NCBI GenBank assembly: GCA_029465975.1
Contig: CM055742.1
Span: 9,114,043-9,178,042, forward strand
Reading direction: 5' to 3'
Source of the DNA: Dallia pectoralis
Lineage: Eukaryota > Chordata > Actinopteri > Esociformes > Umbridae
Length of the DNA: 64,000 nt
Part shown: positions 12,801-24,700 of the stretch, one piece after another
Layout: every line of letters begins with the position of its first letter
How positions within the stretch are numbered: the first letter of the stretch is position 1
Made by a program: the position numbers and the translations under genes
Notes under the pieces: model-generated
Databases searched by the model: none
Seen by the model: only the letters and a program-made list of their open reading frames with translations
What the model was told of the DNA's origin: nothing

Positions 12801-15758
12801 AATGTGTATTTAGGGCATCTTAAAAATACACTGGCGCGGCTGTATCCCGAGTGAGTTGTGCCCTCATTTAGAGGTAGTGGCCTGGTATCGTCTCGCACGC
12901 TCGCTTTCTGCTCGCTTTCTGTCTTTCTCTATCTGTCTCTCCCTTTGTCTGTCATTGATACCCGCTGGCACACCTCATATACGCATCCACACACCCGGTC
13001 TCTTAAACACTTTGGTGTCCTTTTCAGGTGGTAAGCAAGCTGGTGCAAATTCGGGAGTACATCGGCAAAGCCTGCTCCATGCGGGATGACCTGGTTGAGA
13101 AGAACGACATTCCGGCCAATGTGGAACGCCTGTCCCACCTCATCGCCCACCTCAAGGATCAGGAGAGGTCCTACCTCCGATTCCTTCAGAAGATGCTGGT
13201 CAGTAGAGTACGACAGCTGTTTTACTTTCTTTCTCACGTGTATATTTCCCCTTTGATTATTTTCTTAATTTATTTTCAAATTAAATTAGCGGTACTGAGA
13301 TAAATGTTGAACTTGCTTGAACGTATCTTCAGCAGTGATGAACAAAGTACCGCCTCTTACAAATGTCTGTGACGGCTGCCTGGTAACAGAGCCTGGCGGT
13401 GTTGGTTGACGTTGAAAGACAATCGTGTTGTTTTGAAGAACTCCGCTGCACCCTGGTCATGTATTCTTAATGCCGTGGCAACCGACAAACCTCCGGGTAT
13501 CTAGTTCTGTTTGGAACTCGATGCTAGGACGCGTGTTGCTCCCTAACGGCTCGATGTCACACGTGACAATTGTATCTCGACCGCAGCAGGTCTTGCTATC
13601 GATTTAGCCTGATTCCTCTGGTGGGCTTTCGTTTTTCTACGTTTGATTTTATGGGCCGTCCAGTCATTTTTGCAATTTTGCCGATATTTTTTACCTGCTT
13701 TTTTCTCTGTGAGCAATGTTTAAGTAGTCATTTTGCGGTCACGAAAGGAAGGGCGTCTGTTGGAAAACGTCCTGAGTAACCCATTCTGCCTGTGTGTAGA
13801 AGTGGTTAGTAATTAGCTGAAGGTGAGCAATGATTGCCCTCCTGACTAGTTACTGAGTCACCCTTGGAAGGGACGAGAAAAGGAATGGAACCATAGTAAA
13901 ATCTCGGAGCCATTAATCCAACCGACATCTTTCTCGGGTTTTTCTCCCGCAGGCCAGGGAGAACGAGGAGGACGAGGCCGGAACAATGGACTCAGCTTTG
14001 GGTTCAGGCTCGTTGCCTGAGAGCACGTCTCTCAACATCGAGGTGCGTTCCTCAGATGCCTCCAACGCTACGGTGAGTAGCAGAAGACTATTTATTGTAA
14101 CTGAACAGAATATCCAGCATTGCAATAGATCTTGTTTTTCATGTCATTGTATTGACGGTAACAAAGTGTGGCTCTGAGTAGTTTTCCTTGGTAGGTAGAT
14201 AGGTAGGTACAAACTAACTTTGCTACACCAGCCACTGTCACAGGTAGGTCTTACCAATCAGGTTTTTTTACCAGCTGGAGTTTCCAATTACACCTTTAAA
14301 CACATCTTTTTTCTTCTTTTAAATAATGCAATGTATTTGTAGTAACAGTAATATTAGTAGCATCCTGTAGCTCTGTAGCCATGCACACTGAACACTCCCA
14401 AACATCTGTAAAAGAAACGGCTAACGCTAATCAAACTTAAACTCACCGCTCGCTTGCATTTTGGCCAAAAGGGGTATCTGTTGTTTTGTTGTGAGTTTTT
14501 AGATTCAGCAGCATTATGTTGTTCCAGAATTACTGTTGCTCTCCACCCACACATACTAGACGGAGCCAAGCAGCGGAAGAACGTATTGCCGGCACAGGCA
14601 GAATTCTACTTGTGCCGGCGGTTGTCTCACGTCTCCGTCATCCCCTGTGTGTTGGTCAGGGCCGGGTAGCAGACTGCAGCGACCAGAAAGAGGAGCTGGA
14701 GAACCTGCGGAGGCAGCATGAGCTGCTGAAGAAGATGCTGGAGCAGCAGGAGCAGCTCAGAGCCCTGCAAGGACGCCAGGCAGCCCTGTTGGCCATGCAG
14801 CATGGCAGTCAACACGCCGTGCTCACCGTGGAGGACACCGGTGAGAGACTGAGTGACACACACACGCAAGCGCCTTCACACGGGACGTGTGTGTGTGAGT
14901 GTTATGATTGTAGTGCTATTTTAGAAAAATCTATGTGACTTGGGGTTTGTGTTAGATTTAGGGGACTAGATTATTGGGGACAATTTGAAAATGTACTAAA
15001 TAGCCAGGCCTTACTGTGTTAGTGAAAACAGTGTGTGTGTGTGTGTGTGCGCGCAGTGCCAACCGAGACCACTGGTAGCGTGTCAGGGCTGAGCATCACC
15101 TCGGAGCTGAACGACGAGCTCAATGACCTGATCCAACGCTTTCACAACCAGCTCCATGACACCCAGGTACCGGCGACACAGGATACAGGCTCAGACAAAA
15201 TGTTTCTCTTCTGTCTGGCGCTGTTCGTATCCAACCTATGAAAACCTAGAATGTAATTTGTGTTGGTTTTCTGTATTCCATCTTGGTTGTTAACCATTAG
15301 CGACAATAGGACACTGGGATGTAACATTGTGGGAACGGGTCGCTTAAAGGTGATTGAGATGACCCCTTCATCCCATGTGGTCGTGTGTCGGCCATGTTTA
15401 TCAATGTTGTGCTCTCACACTGTGTCCATCCTGCTAATGCTCTGCGCCGTCTCTCTCTCCCCACAGACTAAAGCCGTAGTCCCTGACAACCGGCGACAAG
15501 CCGAGAGCCTCTCCCTCTCCCGTGAAGTGTGCCGCTCGCGTTCCTCCCAGCCCGCTCCCTGTTCGGCCGGCTCCTCCTTCCTCCACCCGGCGCCGTTGAC
15601 CTCCGCCCCTCCGGCAATGCCCTCTGCAGCCAGCGCCAAGCTGACCAAGCTGCAGGAGCTGCAGGACAAGAAGCAGACCATGGACAAGATCCTGCAGGAG
15701 CTGCATTCACTCCGAGACCAGACCCTCAACAACAACAACAACAGCAGCAGCAGCGCCT
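9863..15758 (+). CDS. pcm1: pcm1 coding exons 1-8
   Basis: Exons: 9863-9955, 10876-11130, 11632-11958, 13028-13198, 13953-14072, 14660-14840, 15057-15166, 15467-15758, all with AG/GT borders. Exon 2 carries DWGVQQKKANRSSEKNKKKF and the ISPES motif. Exon 4 carries SKLVQIREYIGKACSMRDDL and starts a coiled coil. Exon 6 is almost all coiled coil (QKEELENLRRQHELLKKMLE, then QQEQLRALQGRQAALLAMQH). Exon 7 holds SITSELNDELNDLIQRFHNQ. Exon 8 holds DNRRQAESLSLSREV and a second Leu/Gln helix, then an Asn/Ser run. The ATG at 9863 has a good context (GCGAACATGG) and matches the family start. Confidence 0.92.
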
Positions 15759-18700
15759 GTGAGTGCCGCGGTCCTGTTACGGTCACTTGCTACGAGAAGT
15801 GTGTCACACGTGTATATACTAATAAGTTATGTATCTCTGAGTTGACTTAAAGTTTACTTGTTTTTTACGTGTCCGATTGCTTTTATGAAGCCTGTTGTCC
15901 ATTCCCTCAGGTCGTGTTCCCGGCGACTCCCTTCCCTCTCAGGCAACCCTGGGTGGGGGTGCGGGCTCCTCCTCGGGTCGCCCCTCTGCCCCATACAGGG
16001 GACCTAACGGGGCCTCCGCTATGAGACCGGACCTGTCCCCCCCCTTCCTACCACCCCCCCACGCACCCCCAACACGAGGACGCCCCTGCAGACAAACTCC
16101 GGTAATTAACTCCTACCATTCCTACCTGTCCACAGCCCGCCAATCGTGTATTAACCAGCCCAGTAAAACGGAGACGGGACAATGGTTCCCGGGTTCAAAT
16201 CCCAGTCTTAATTAAGCCTCTTAAAAGCTGCTGTACTGTCACCCTGTTCAAGGGCATCAGCTAAATTAAATCGAATGCATAAAGAAACCAATTAGAAACA
16301 TGTTTAGTTGTGCACAGAGATGAGTCCCAGCGGCAAAAAGGAGATCAGCAGAAGCGCACTGTTGTTCCAGACAAACGTCCCTCTGCTGTTAATTTAGTAG
16401 AGCTAATGTTCGATCAAGAAGGACCCTTTGAAAGGTAGACATTTTGTATTCGAAGCTCTCGTTCGCCCCCCGCAGGAAGCTGAAGGAGGTGCACAAGCGT
16501 CTGAACGAACTGCGTGAGCTGGTACAGTACTACGAGCAGACGTCCGACATGATGGTGGACACGGTCAACGAGAACGTGAAGGAGGACGAGGAAGAGGAGG
16601 ACGAGGAGGAAACCGAGGAGGATGGCTCCATGCTCGAGGCCATGTTTGACTCGGAGCAGGAGAACCGTCGCCCTCCCGTCACTAACATCAGGTTTGGAGA
16701 GGGGACGCTCGTCACTCTAAATCGGCACACTTGATTATGTGCGTGAGTCGCACTGCCCTTTGCTGATCTCTCCCGTGTTTTTGCCCCGGGTCAGAAACCC
16801 TGGGAACTGGACGGACATGAACAGTCTGACCAACGGTCGCGGTGGTGGAGGGGGCGGAGCCAACAACCGCTCAGACGGGAGACTCAACACGGAGTGTGAG
16901 ATCAACAACCGCTCGGTCGCCGCCAACCTCCGCAGCCTGAACATCCCCGCAGCCATAGGTCAGACGACGACACACGCATGCACACGCGCACGCGCGTGCA
17001 CACACACCTGTAAAACTAACCACTAACACATTGTCGCTGCACCATGCAGAGTGTCAGTACAACTGTGACCGGTCCTACAACGAGGTCAAGGACCGTGGGA
17101 ACGACGACGACAACGATGACGCCTTGGATGATGAAGACGGGGCAGCAGGGCGCCGTGGTCGGGATAGCAACGGGTCGGGGTCGAGCCAGAGGAGCAGCCT
17201 TGGCAACGACGACGTAGACTACGCCCACAAGGTCCACCGGTTGCAGACGGCCAAGCAGAAACTCCGGCAGCTGCAGGAGCTAGTGGCCATGGTGCAGGTT
17301 AGACGTCCGCCTGGGGGAAAAAACCATTTACCGCGGGAACTTAAAAGAAACAAATTAGTCTGTCGGACAATAATTCCTTGTGTTATGCATAACATTATTG
17401 TTTCTGTTAACTTGATTTTTCATGCAAAATCTTTGCACAGTGGACTCTCGAAACCCCCGTATCTACAAATGTTTTTTGAGTGTGGTTTTCTTCTCCGTTC
17501 CATAATTCAGTAATATTGACCTTGTCTGTCTTCTCTGTCTCTCGGTCTTCGTCTCTCTCTCTCTCTCCCCTCGTCTCCCAGAGTGATGATACAGACGCCA
17601 CCACGGCCAATGAGGATGAGAGCATTCGCAACCAGCAGCCAAACAACACCAGAGGTGCCGCCTCATCTGCAGCCAAGAGTCAAAGGGACCTGGCCCTCAC
17701 CGACAAGGCCCGGTAAGGTGGTGCTGTGTGGTGGTGGTGGTGCTGTGGTGGTGGTGGTGCTGTGGTGGTGCTGTGTGGTGGTGGTGCTGTGGTGGTGGCG
17801 CTGTGTGGTGGCGCTGTGTGGTGGCGCTGTGTGGTGGTGGCGCTGTGTGGTGGTGGCGCTGTGTGGTGGTGGCGCTGTGTGGTGGTGGTGCTGTGGTGGT
17901 GGTGGCGCTGTGTGGTGGTGGTGCTGTGGTGGTGGTGCTGTGGTGGTGGTGCTGTGTGGTGGTATTGCCACCCCGTTTTCAAAACCTGAGACAGTTAGTT
18001 GTTGACCTAACAACAACACATGTTTCGTTCAATCACGTGTGAGCTTTCAACACCAGGCGTTTCGAAACTTGTCTCTGGGAACGTTGTTTGTGTGTTCAAC
18101 AGATCGGAAAAGCTTTCCACATTACCTGTCAACAGAATTTGTTATGTTAAGGCATAGTGGAAATGGAGTAGTTAACGCTGATCTTATCATGTTTGTCTTT
18201 TACTTTTGTAACCGTTTAACCCTTTGAGAATGTAATGCAATGTAAGTGTGTTTTAAAGCGTGACCTCTGCTTTAGGGAGAAGCTATACGAGGAGAAGCTT
18301 CGCCAACAACAGCAGGAGTTGAAGCAGCTTCACGAGGAGCGCCAGCGGCTAATGGAGATTCAGGACAAGATCCAGGACCTCCAGTGGGCCTGCCCTGACC
18401 TCCAGGTAGACCATCCACAAGGACCATGCACACTATTTTGTTTTGTTACTCATTAGATTTAAAATCCAAATAAGATCTACTTTGTGTTGACAAAACCAGC
18501 TGTTTCTAACCGGTCTTGACCGTATCACTCTTGGGATTATGGCTTTCACTCAAACTCTTCTCTCCAGTCTTCGCTGTCCAGCAGCTCCGTGAACCAGCAG
18601 GTCATGATGAGAAAGCTCCCTGCTGCAGCTTCCACCCCAGCCCCTCCTCTGGCTCTGGCTGCCACGCCCAAAGCCTTGGCTTCCTCCGCCTCCTCCACAG

Positions 18701-21700
18701 TGCTCAAACCCACAGCCCAGGCAGCCGCCTCTGTCACAGACAACGAGGTGGGTCTATGCTTAGATTTTGATTCGCTTGACAGGGGCTGTAGCGCAATAAT
18801 ATCAGAAACGCCACGTACCTTTGGACCAAAAAGTTGAAATCAGCCAGTATTTGACACGGTCTGACCCGCGAACAATAGCTTGACTGAATTTTCTACGGTC
18901 TAAATTAATTTGGCTGTTCGGGATTAAATATGTCTGTTTGTCCCCTAACCGTCCCCCAGCAGCTGTGGTGTGAGATGCGGCGCCACCAGATCCTGCGGGA
19001 GGAGCTCCGCCAGCGGCGGAAGCATCTGGAATCCCTGATGGCTGAGCACCAGAGGAGGAGCGGCCTCAGTGACTCCCCCTACAGGCCGGATGACCCTGAG
19101 GGAAACGCAGACGGTTCACAGACGCTCAGCCGGGACGAGAGGTGAGATGGGGTTTTGTCTACGTCGCAATGTTGGCCTTTCACTGCACACCGTTTTGTGT
19201 TTAGGACAATTTTCTTTAATTTCTTCAAGTCTCTTCGGTAAGCTGATTAGTGTTAGGAATTTGAAAGCAAATGTCTTGCAATGGTAATCTTTTTAGCATG
19301 GATCTAAGAACAATTGCACTGCAATCATTGTTTGCATTTATCATTAAAGAGCTACTTGTGAATTTACAGTGGCTAAAACGAAATGTTTTACAACCGTCCA
19401 TCAGCAAAAGTACATGTTAGACAATTTGACAGATACACCTTTGTCCTGATAAATTAATGGATGAGTTGATTAATTTAAATATGCTTTTTAAACCAGCTGT
19501 AAGGTCATAAGTCCTTTTAAGTTATAAAATATATAAAAATGGCTTGATCAGGTGATGTTCATTACAAAAAAAAGTTTTGTTGAGATTTAGAGCGAGATCG
19601 GTTTAAAGTATTTTATCATTTGTATTCTGGGAATAAAATCCTAGCCCGTATGCGGGTAAATTTGACTGGTAATTCATTCACGAAAATGTATTTAAATTTA
19701 CATTGTATTGGTTATTGCTGCCAGAATGCTGTCTAAATGGCTAAATAAAGGTAAGATAAGATCAAATACATAATGAAGCCTCTTATCTCCTTATCCCACT
19801 CCTCCCCAGGACCATGGCCACATGGGGTGGCTCCACCCTGTCTCAGCTCGACGAGGACGGCTATCCCTCTGAGACTGGTGTCGAGGAGGAAGAGGAGGAA
19901 GAAGAGGAGGAGGAAGGGGCAGAGTCTAGCTCCAGTGACGACCAGCACCTTTACTCAACTAGGAAGCAGCAATACAGCAATAGGAAACCACTTGGCAGGT
20001 CTGTGAGATGCATGGCACATTGGTGTTTTACTTACAATATTGTCAATTGTTTTTTGTTTTATAAGGGGGCTCTATTTCCAGTCCTAGACATGCCAGGTAT
20101 CCAGGCTTTCCTGACAACCCATATGATTTGATTAATGGATAACTGTTTCCAGATCTGCTAGTCCTACCTAACAATGTCTCCTACTCTCTTTCCAGTAAAC
20201 TCCTAAAGTTTGCATCAGAAACTAGTGGCCGCGCCTCTCCTCGGGCCAGAGCCGGAGAACAACAGGCCCAATCCAATGTCAGTGCCAGCGGGGGGTGCAC
20301 GGCGCCAGGAGAACCTGCGCTGGGCCTCCGATCTGTCCTTCCAGGAGGGCCCTGGCACAGGGACCGGGTTGGCATCACGTCACTGGCAGGAGCAGGTGGC
20401 GGCGCTGCAGAGGCAGTTGGACTTCAGCACCAGCATGTGTCAGACTCTAATGCAGGACCAGCAGGTTGGTGTAACGACCAGCATGTGTCAGACTCTAATG
20501 CAGGACCAGCAGGTTGGTGTAACGACCAGCATGTGTCAGACTCTAATGCAGGACCAGCAGGTTGGTGTAACGACCAGCATGTGTCAGACTCTAATGCAGG
20601 ACCAGCAGGTTGGTGTAACGACCAGCATGTGTCAGACTCTAATGCAGGACCAGCAGGTTGGTGTAACGACCAGCATGTGTCAGACTCTAATGCAGGACCA
20701 GCAGGTTGGCACCAGCTTTGTGCTTTTGACGTGCCTGATTTTGCCTCTCTGACGCATTGCAATCTGGCAATAAGTACTTTGCGAGGTCAACCAAACCATT
20801 TGAAATGTTCTGTATATGAAGTATTTTTCCCGGACTGTGTTCACTCAGGTTACTGCCAACTCCTCCGTAAGAGACTAAGGCAAATCGTGTTTTCATGTTC
20901 GCCTGCTTTGCTTCTCTGGTAGAACCTGATGGATATGGAACAAAGGGAGTTAATTTAATATGTATTGCCAGTCTGGGGTTGGATATACGTTCGCAATGTT
21001 GTCATCTGCATTGCATGGTGACGGTAGCAGGGGAACAGCCTCTTTCTTATTAACCTACAGTGCAGCTGACGTCAGATTAATTCAGGCTGTGTCATCCTGA
21101 TGGAAATGCCAGCGCGTCCACTCTTTACTATAGTATCAGCCGGTTAGATACAGTTCCTATTGGACTGGGTGTCAGAAGCTGTTCAGGAAACACACTGGCT
21201 GACAGACAGGTTCATGAATAACATTTTCCAACTTGTCCTTCCTCCTCCTCTTTGTCTTTCGATCGCTCTCTCTTTCTCTCCACTTTCACTTTGTTTATTA
21301 CACGCACTCACATTCTTATTCAACACACACACACTCACACACACTCACACACACACACTGTCTCTCTCTCTTGTTTCTTCTTGTCGTTGCTCCTGGTTTC
21401 CAGACGCTGTCCTACATGCTGCAGACCCTTCTGACGGGGCCGTACAGCACGCTGCCCAACAACCTGTCCTCCCCCCAGGTCCACCTGGTCATGCACCAGC
21501 TCAGCCAGTGTTACACTCAGCTGGCCTGGCAGCAGAACAACGTCCAAAGGTACGACGCACCTCTGTCCCGGACGTCGCGAAATCGCTCAGGGGTACAGGC
21601 GTTCGGGTTCTCTTGGTATTGGCGCAATGGGGTCAGTGCCGGAAACTCCACTTGGACTTTATTAACTGGGTCCTCTGAAACCTGACGGATAGCCAGAAGA

Positions 21701-24700
21701 GGACTGGCCACCCCTCAGAACCTGGTTCCCCTCCAGTTTTCTTAATAAATTCGACTCATCAGGGAGTTTTTTTCTATTTAATTTTTTTCTTTTCAGATTG
21801 GATTCATCATTATTGTCATTGGACGGTACAAATAAATGCAGTTTGCATTCAACCAGAAGTGCAAAAGGGCAATGCAAAAAGATATGGAGTAAAGTTGAGG
21901 ATGCAATTAACATGGATAAGTAAACGTGCAGGTATTCAGTTCAACAATGTAGCAAATTGCAAATGTGCTGAGGGCAACACCAGCGGAGAACGTCTGTTCA
22001 AGTGGTAAATAGGATAGTACAACCAATAAGCATTGTGCCAAAGGCAAATATAACGAGCAGTCTAGCAGTGTGCAGGGCAAGAGGAGTGTCGCGGAATGTA
22101 TTTGCAAATGGCAGATCAAGTAAATAAGTTGGCAAGCTTTTAGGCAAGAGGTAGCAAGACGAGAACCACAGTAAAATTGTGCAAATGGCAGGAGTTGTGT
22201 CAAATTGTCGAAGTGTGCCGCGTCGCGTTTTAGGCTGGGTGTTTGTGGAAACGTTTGTTGTAAAAATGGACTTTGATTGATAGATTAATTTGGACTTGGT
22301 ATGCATGTGAATCTTTTCTCTCATATAAGGCTATGCTATTAGGTTTTAACGCAGATGTTGTGTGATGTTTGTCTTCAGACTGAAGCAGGTGTTAAGCGAC
22401 ATGCTCCACCAGCAACAACAGGCGTCGTCAGGTCAGACGGCCCCCAACCAAGGCTCCTCGTCCCGGGACTCTAGCAGCGCCTGTCCCCCTGTCTCCCCCA
22501 CGGGCCTCTTCCTACCCTTCCCATCATCCGTTCCTCCCTCCGTCAACCAGACCCTGAACTTGCCTCCTGGCTTTGCTGGATTATCTCTTCTCACCGGTAC
22601 GACTCCCAGCACCCTCTCGTACACGTACCCTCTCGTGCACGTACCCTCTCTCAATTACTGTATCATCGCTACTTATATGACAATGGTTATATATGGACAC
22701 TGTCCTCAGAAGGTGGTCAAGGTGATCCACTTTACTTTAGGGGGGTTGGTTGAAATTCTCCTTATGCTTAAAAGACATGCGGATACTTTTAGGTTTTAGG
22801 GTGATGAAGTTTTCAGAGCACGATACACCTTGTAATGGCGACTCTGTCTTGTTTTCTGCTTCACAGGGTTTAACTTCAATCCCCTGTTTCCCTCTGCCGT
22901 GGGGGAGTTCCCTCGGTGTGTGGGCTCTCAGGCCAGTTCAGGTCAACAACAACAACAACAACAGGATCCCAACATCTCAGTTAAAACGGAGTACATGAGC
23001 TTCCCTCCGCCTCTACAACGTTCCCCACTCAACACTACAGACAAAAGGTGCGCATGCAGGAAACAACATTTACTACACTGCTGGTCTCTCACACACTCAT
23101 CACAAACATGTTCAACCAATTGCCTGTATCGTCCCTCCCACCAGGCCGCAGAGGCAGAATGAACCAATCACATTCGTCGATGTCCCTCCCACCAGGTCGC
23201 AGAGGCAGAATGAACCAATCACATTCATCGATGTCCCTCCCACCAGGTCGCAGAGGCAGAATGAAAGTGGCGCCAGTCGGGGCCAGGAATCCAGCTGGCT
23301 TGATGCCTCGCAGCCACCGGCCCCCATCAAAGAATCCCCCTCAACCCAACGGGGGGCTAACAACGCCCGTACCCAGCCACAGGCATTCGACATGGCCTCC
23401 CCGGGGAGCTTCAGCACTGCTGCGGACCCTGCTGACCCCACCACGGTCACCAAGACCTTCAGGGCGGGACGTAAAGCCTCTGCCCAGGCCAGCCTGGCGT
23501 CACGCGACAAGACGCCCAACGCCAAGAAGAGGAGCCGTAGGGCCAAGGGACAACACAAGAGCTCTGGTGAGAGGGCGGGGGGTGAGGAGAGAGCCCTGCG
23601 TTATTTGAGTTTTAATGTTTGACCCACGTTTCGATACTTCTTGTGAAAGTGATGTTTGTGGACACACCAAAAATGTTTAGACGGTGTCCCTGTCTGTCAA
23701 GAAAACCAATGAACCAATGGCTGTCATGTCTCTTCTAACCTGCTGTCGTGTCGCCCGGAAGCAGAGAGCGACAGCGTGTCCAGCACGGCCGACTTTGTCC
23801 AGGAGAGGGCGCCACAGCCCCGCCGCAAGCGAGACCAGAACCAGAGCCTGCTCGACAAACTGACCCAGGAGAAACTGGACAGCAGGACCAAGACCTGCAA
23901 CAAGCCCAACGACCTCTCCTCTGGTACGAACCCGTGACCCGATCACTCCACACCTCGTTCGCTCACATCTTCACTTTTTTATTATCATTTGGGGGAGTTA
24001 AATATTAGTTCAGTATGTGTTCACCTTTTTTTGTATCGTGACAACATTTTTTGGTTTCATTCATGTCGTCCATTTTCCTCACAGCCTATGCTTGGAGAAC
24101 ACCTTTCCTCTCTAACAGAATTGCATGCACTGAAGCACCAGGTAAACTCACCCTTAGCACATCTAAGCACTTGAGCGTAACACTGATTCTCACTTATTTA
24201 TGCTTTGGGTGTTTTGTCACCATTTGTGTTTTCCATCAGTTCACCCTGATTCATACCCAACATTTAAAGGTTGAACAAAAGTTGCTTATTAATCATTAAA
24301 CATGAAACCGCTTTGTCTTCTATTTAGGAACATCACCTGAATTCGTTATCGCACCATCTAATCTAATGAATATGTTGTATCGTTGTCTTTTGAAGGATTT
24401 ATTCTTTGCCCTGGGGTAATGACTAGCCATGCTGGCATTGGCTCCAAGTCTTTAACACACCTGATTCAATTAGGTCCTGATGAGGACTTGAATTAAATAG
24501 CAATTTGCAATGGAGTTGAAATAACGGATAATGACGCTTTATCGAGGACATTTAATTTTCATTAATAACTAGAAATGAAAAAATATATTTTTAAATGAGG
24601 ATAAAGTATGTTCGCTCAAATTTACTGTGACTAATTGTGTAGTTGTTGGCCACATTATTGAAAGTGGTATTGGATATAACATACATTTTCTTGAATGAAT

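Noticed and set aside
16177..16275. tRNA gene (B-box GGGTTCAAATCCC)
   Set aside because: No cloverleaf or A-box at the right distance; the downstream sequence is a SINE tail.
17583..18042. Trp/Val/Cys-rich and His/Thr-rich open frames
   Set aside because: Artefacts of the GTG-rich array after pcm1 exon 13; every frame is open because the repeat lacks stops.
20196..20740. Alternative frame of pcm1 exon 18 (SKLLKFASETSG...) as the real protein
   Set aside because: It is open but unlike PCM1, whereas the other frame gives the conserved ENLRW...QLDFSTSMCQTLMQDQQ and joins in phase to exon 19.
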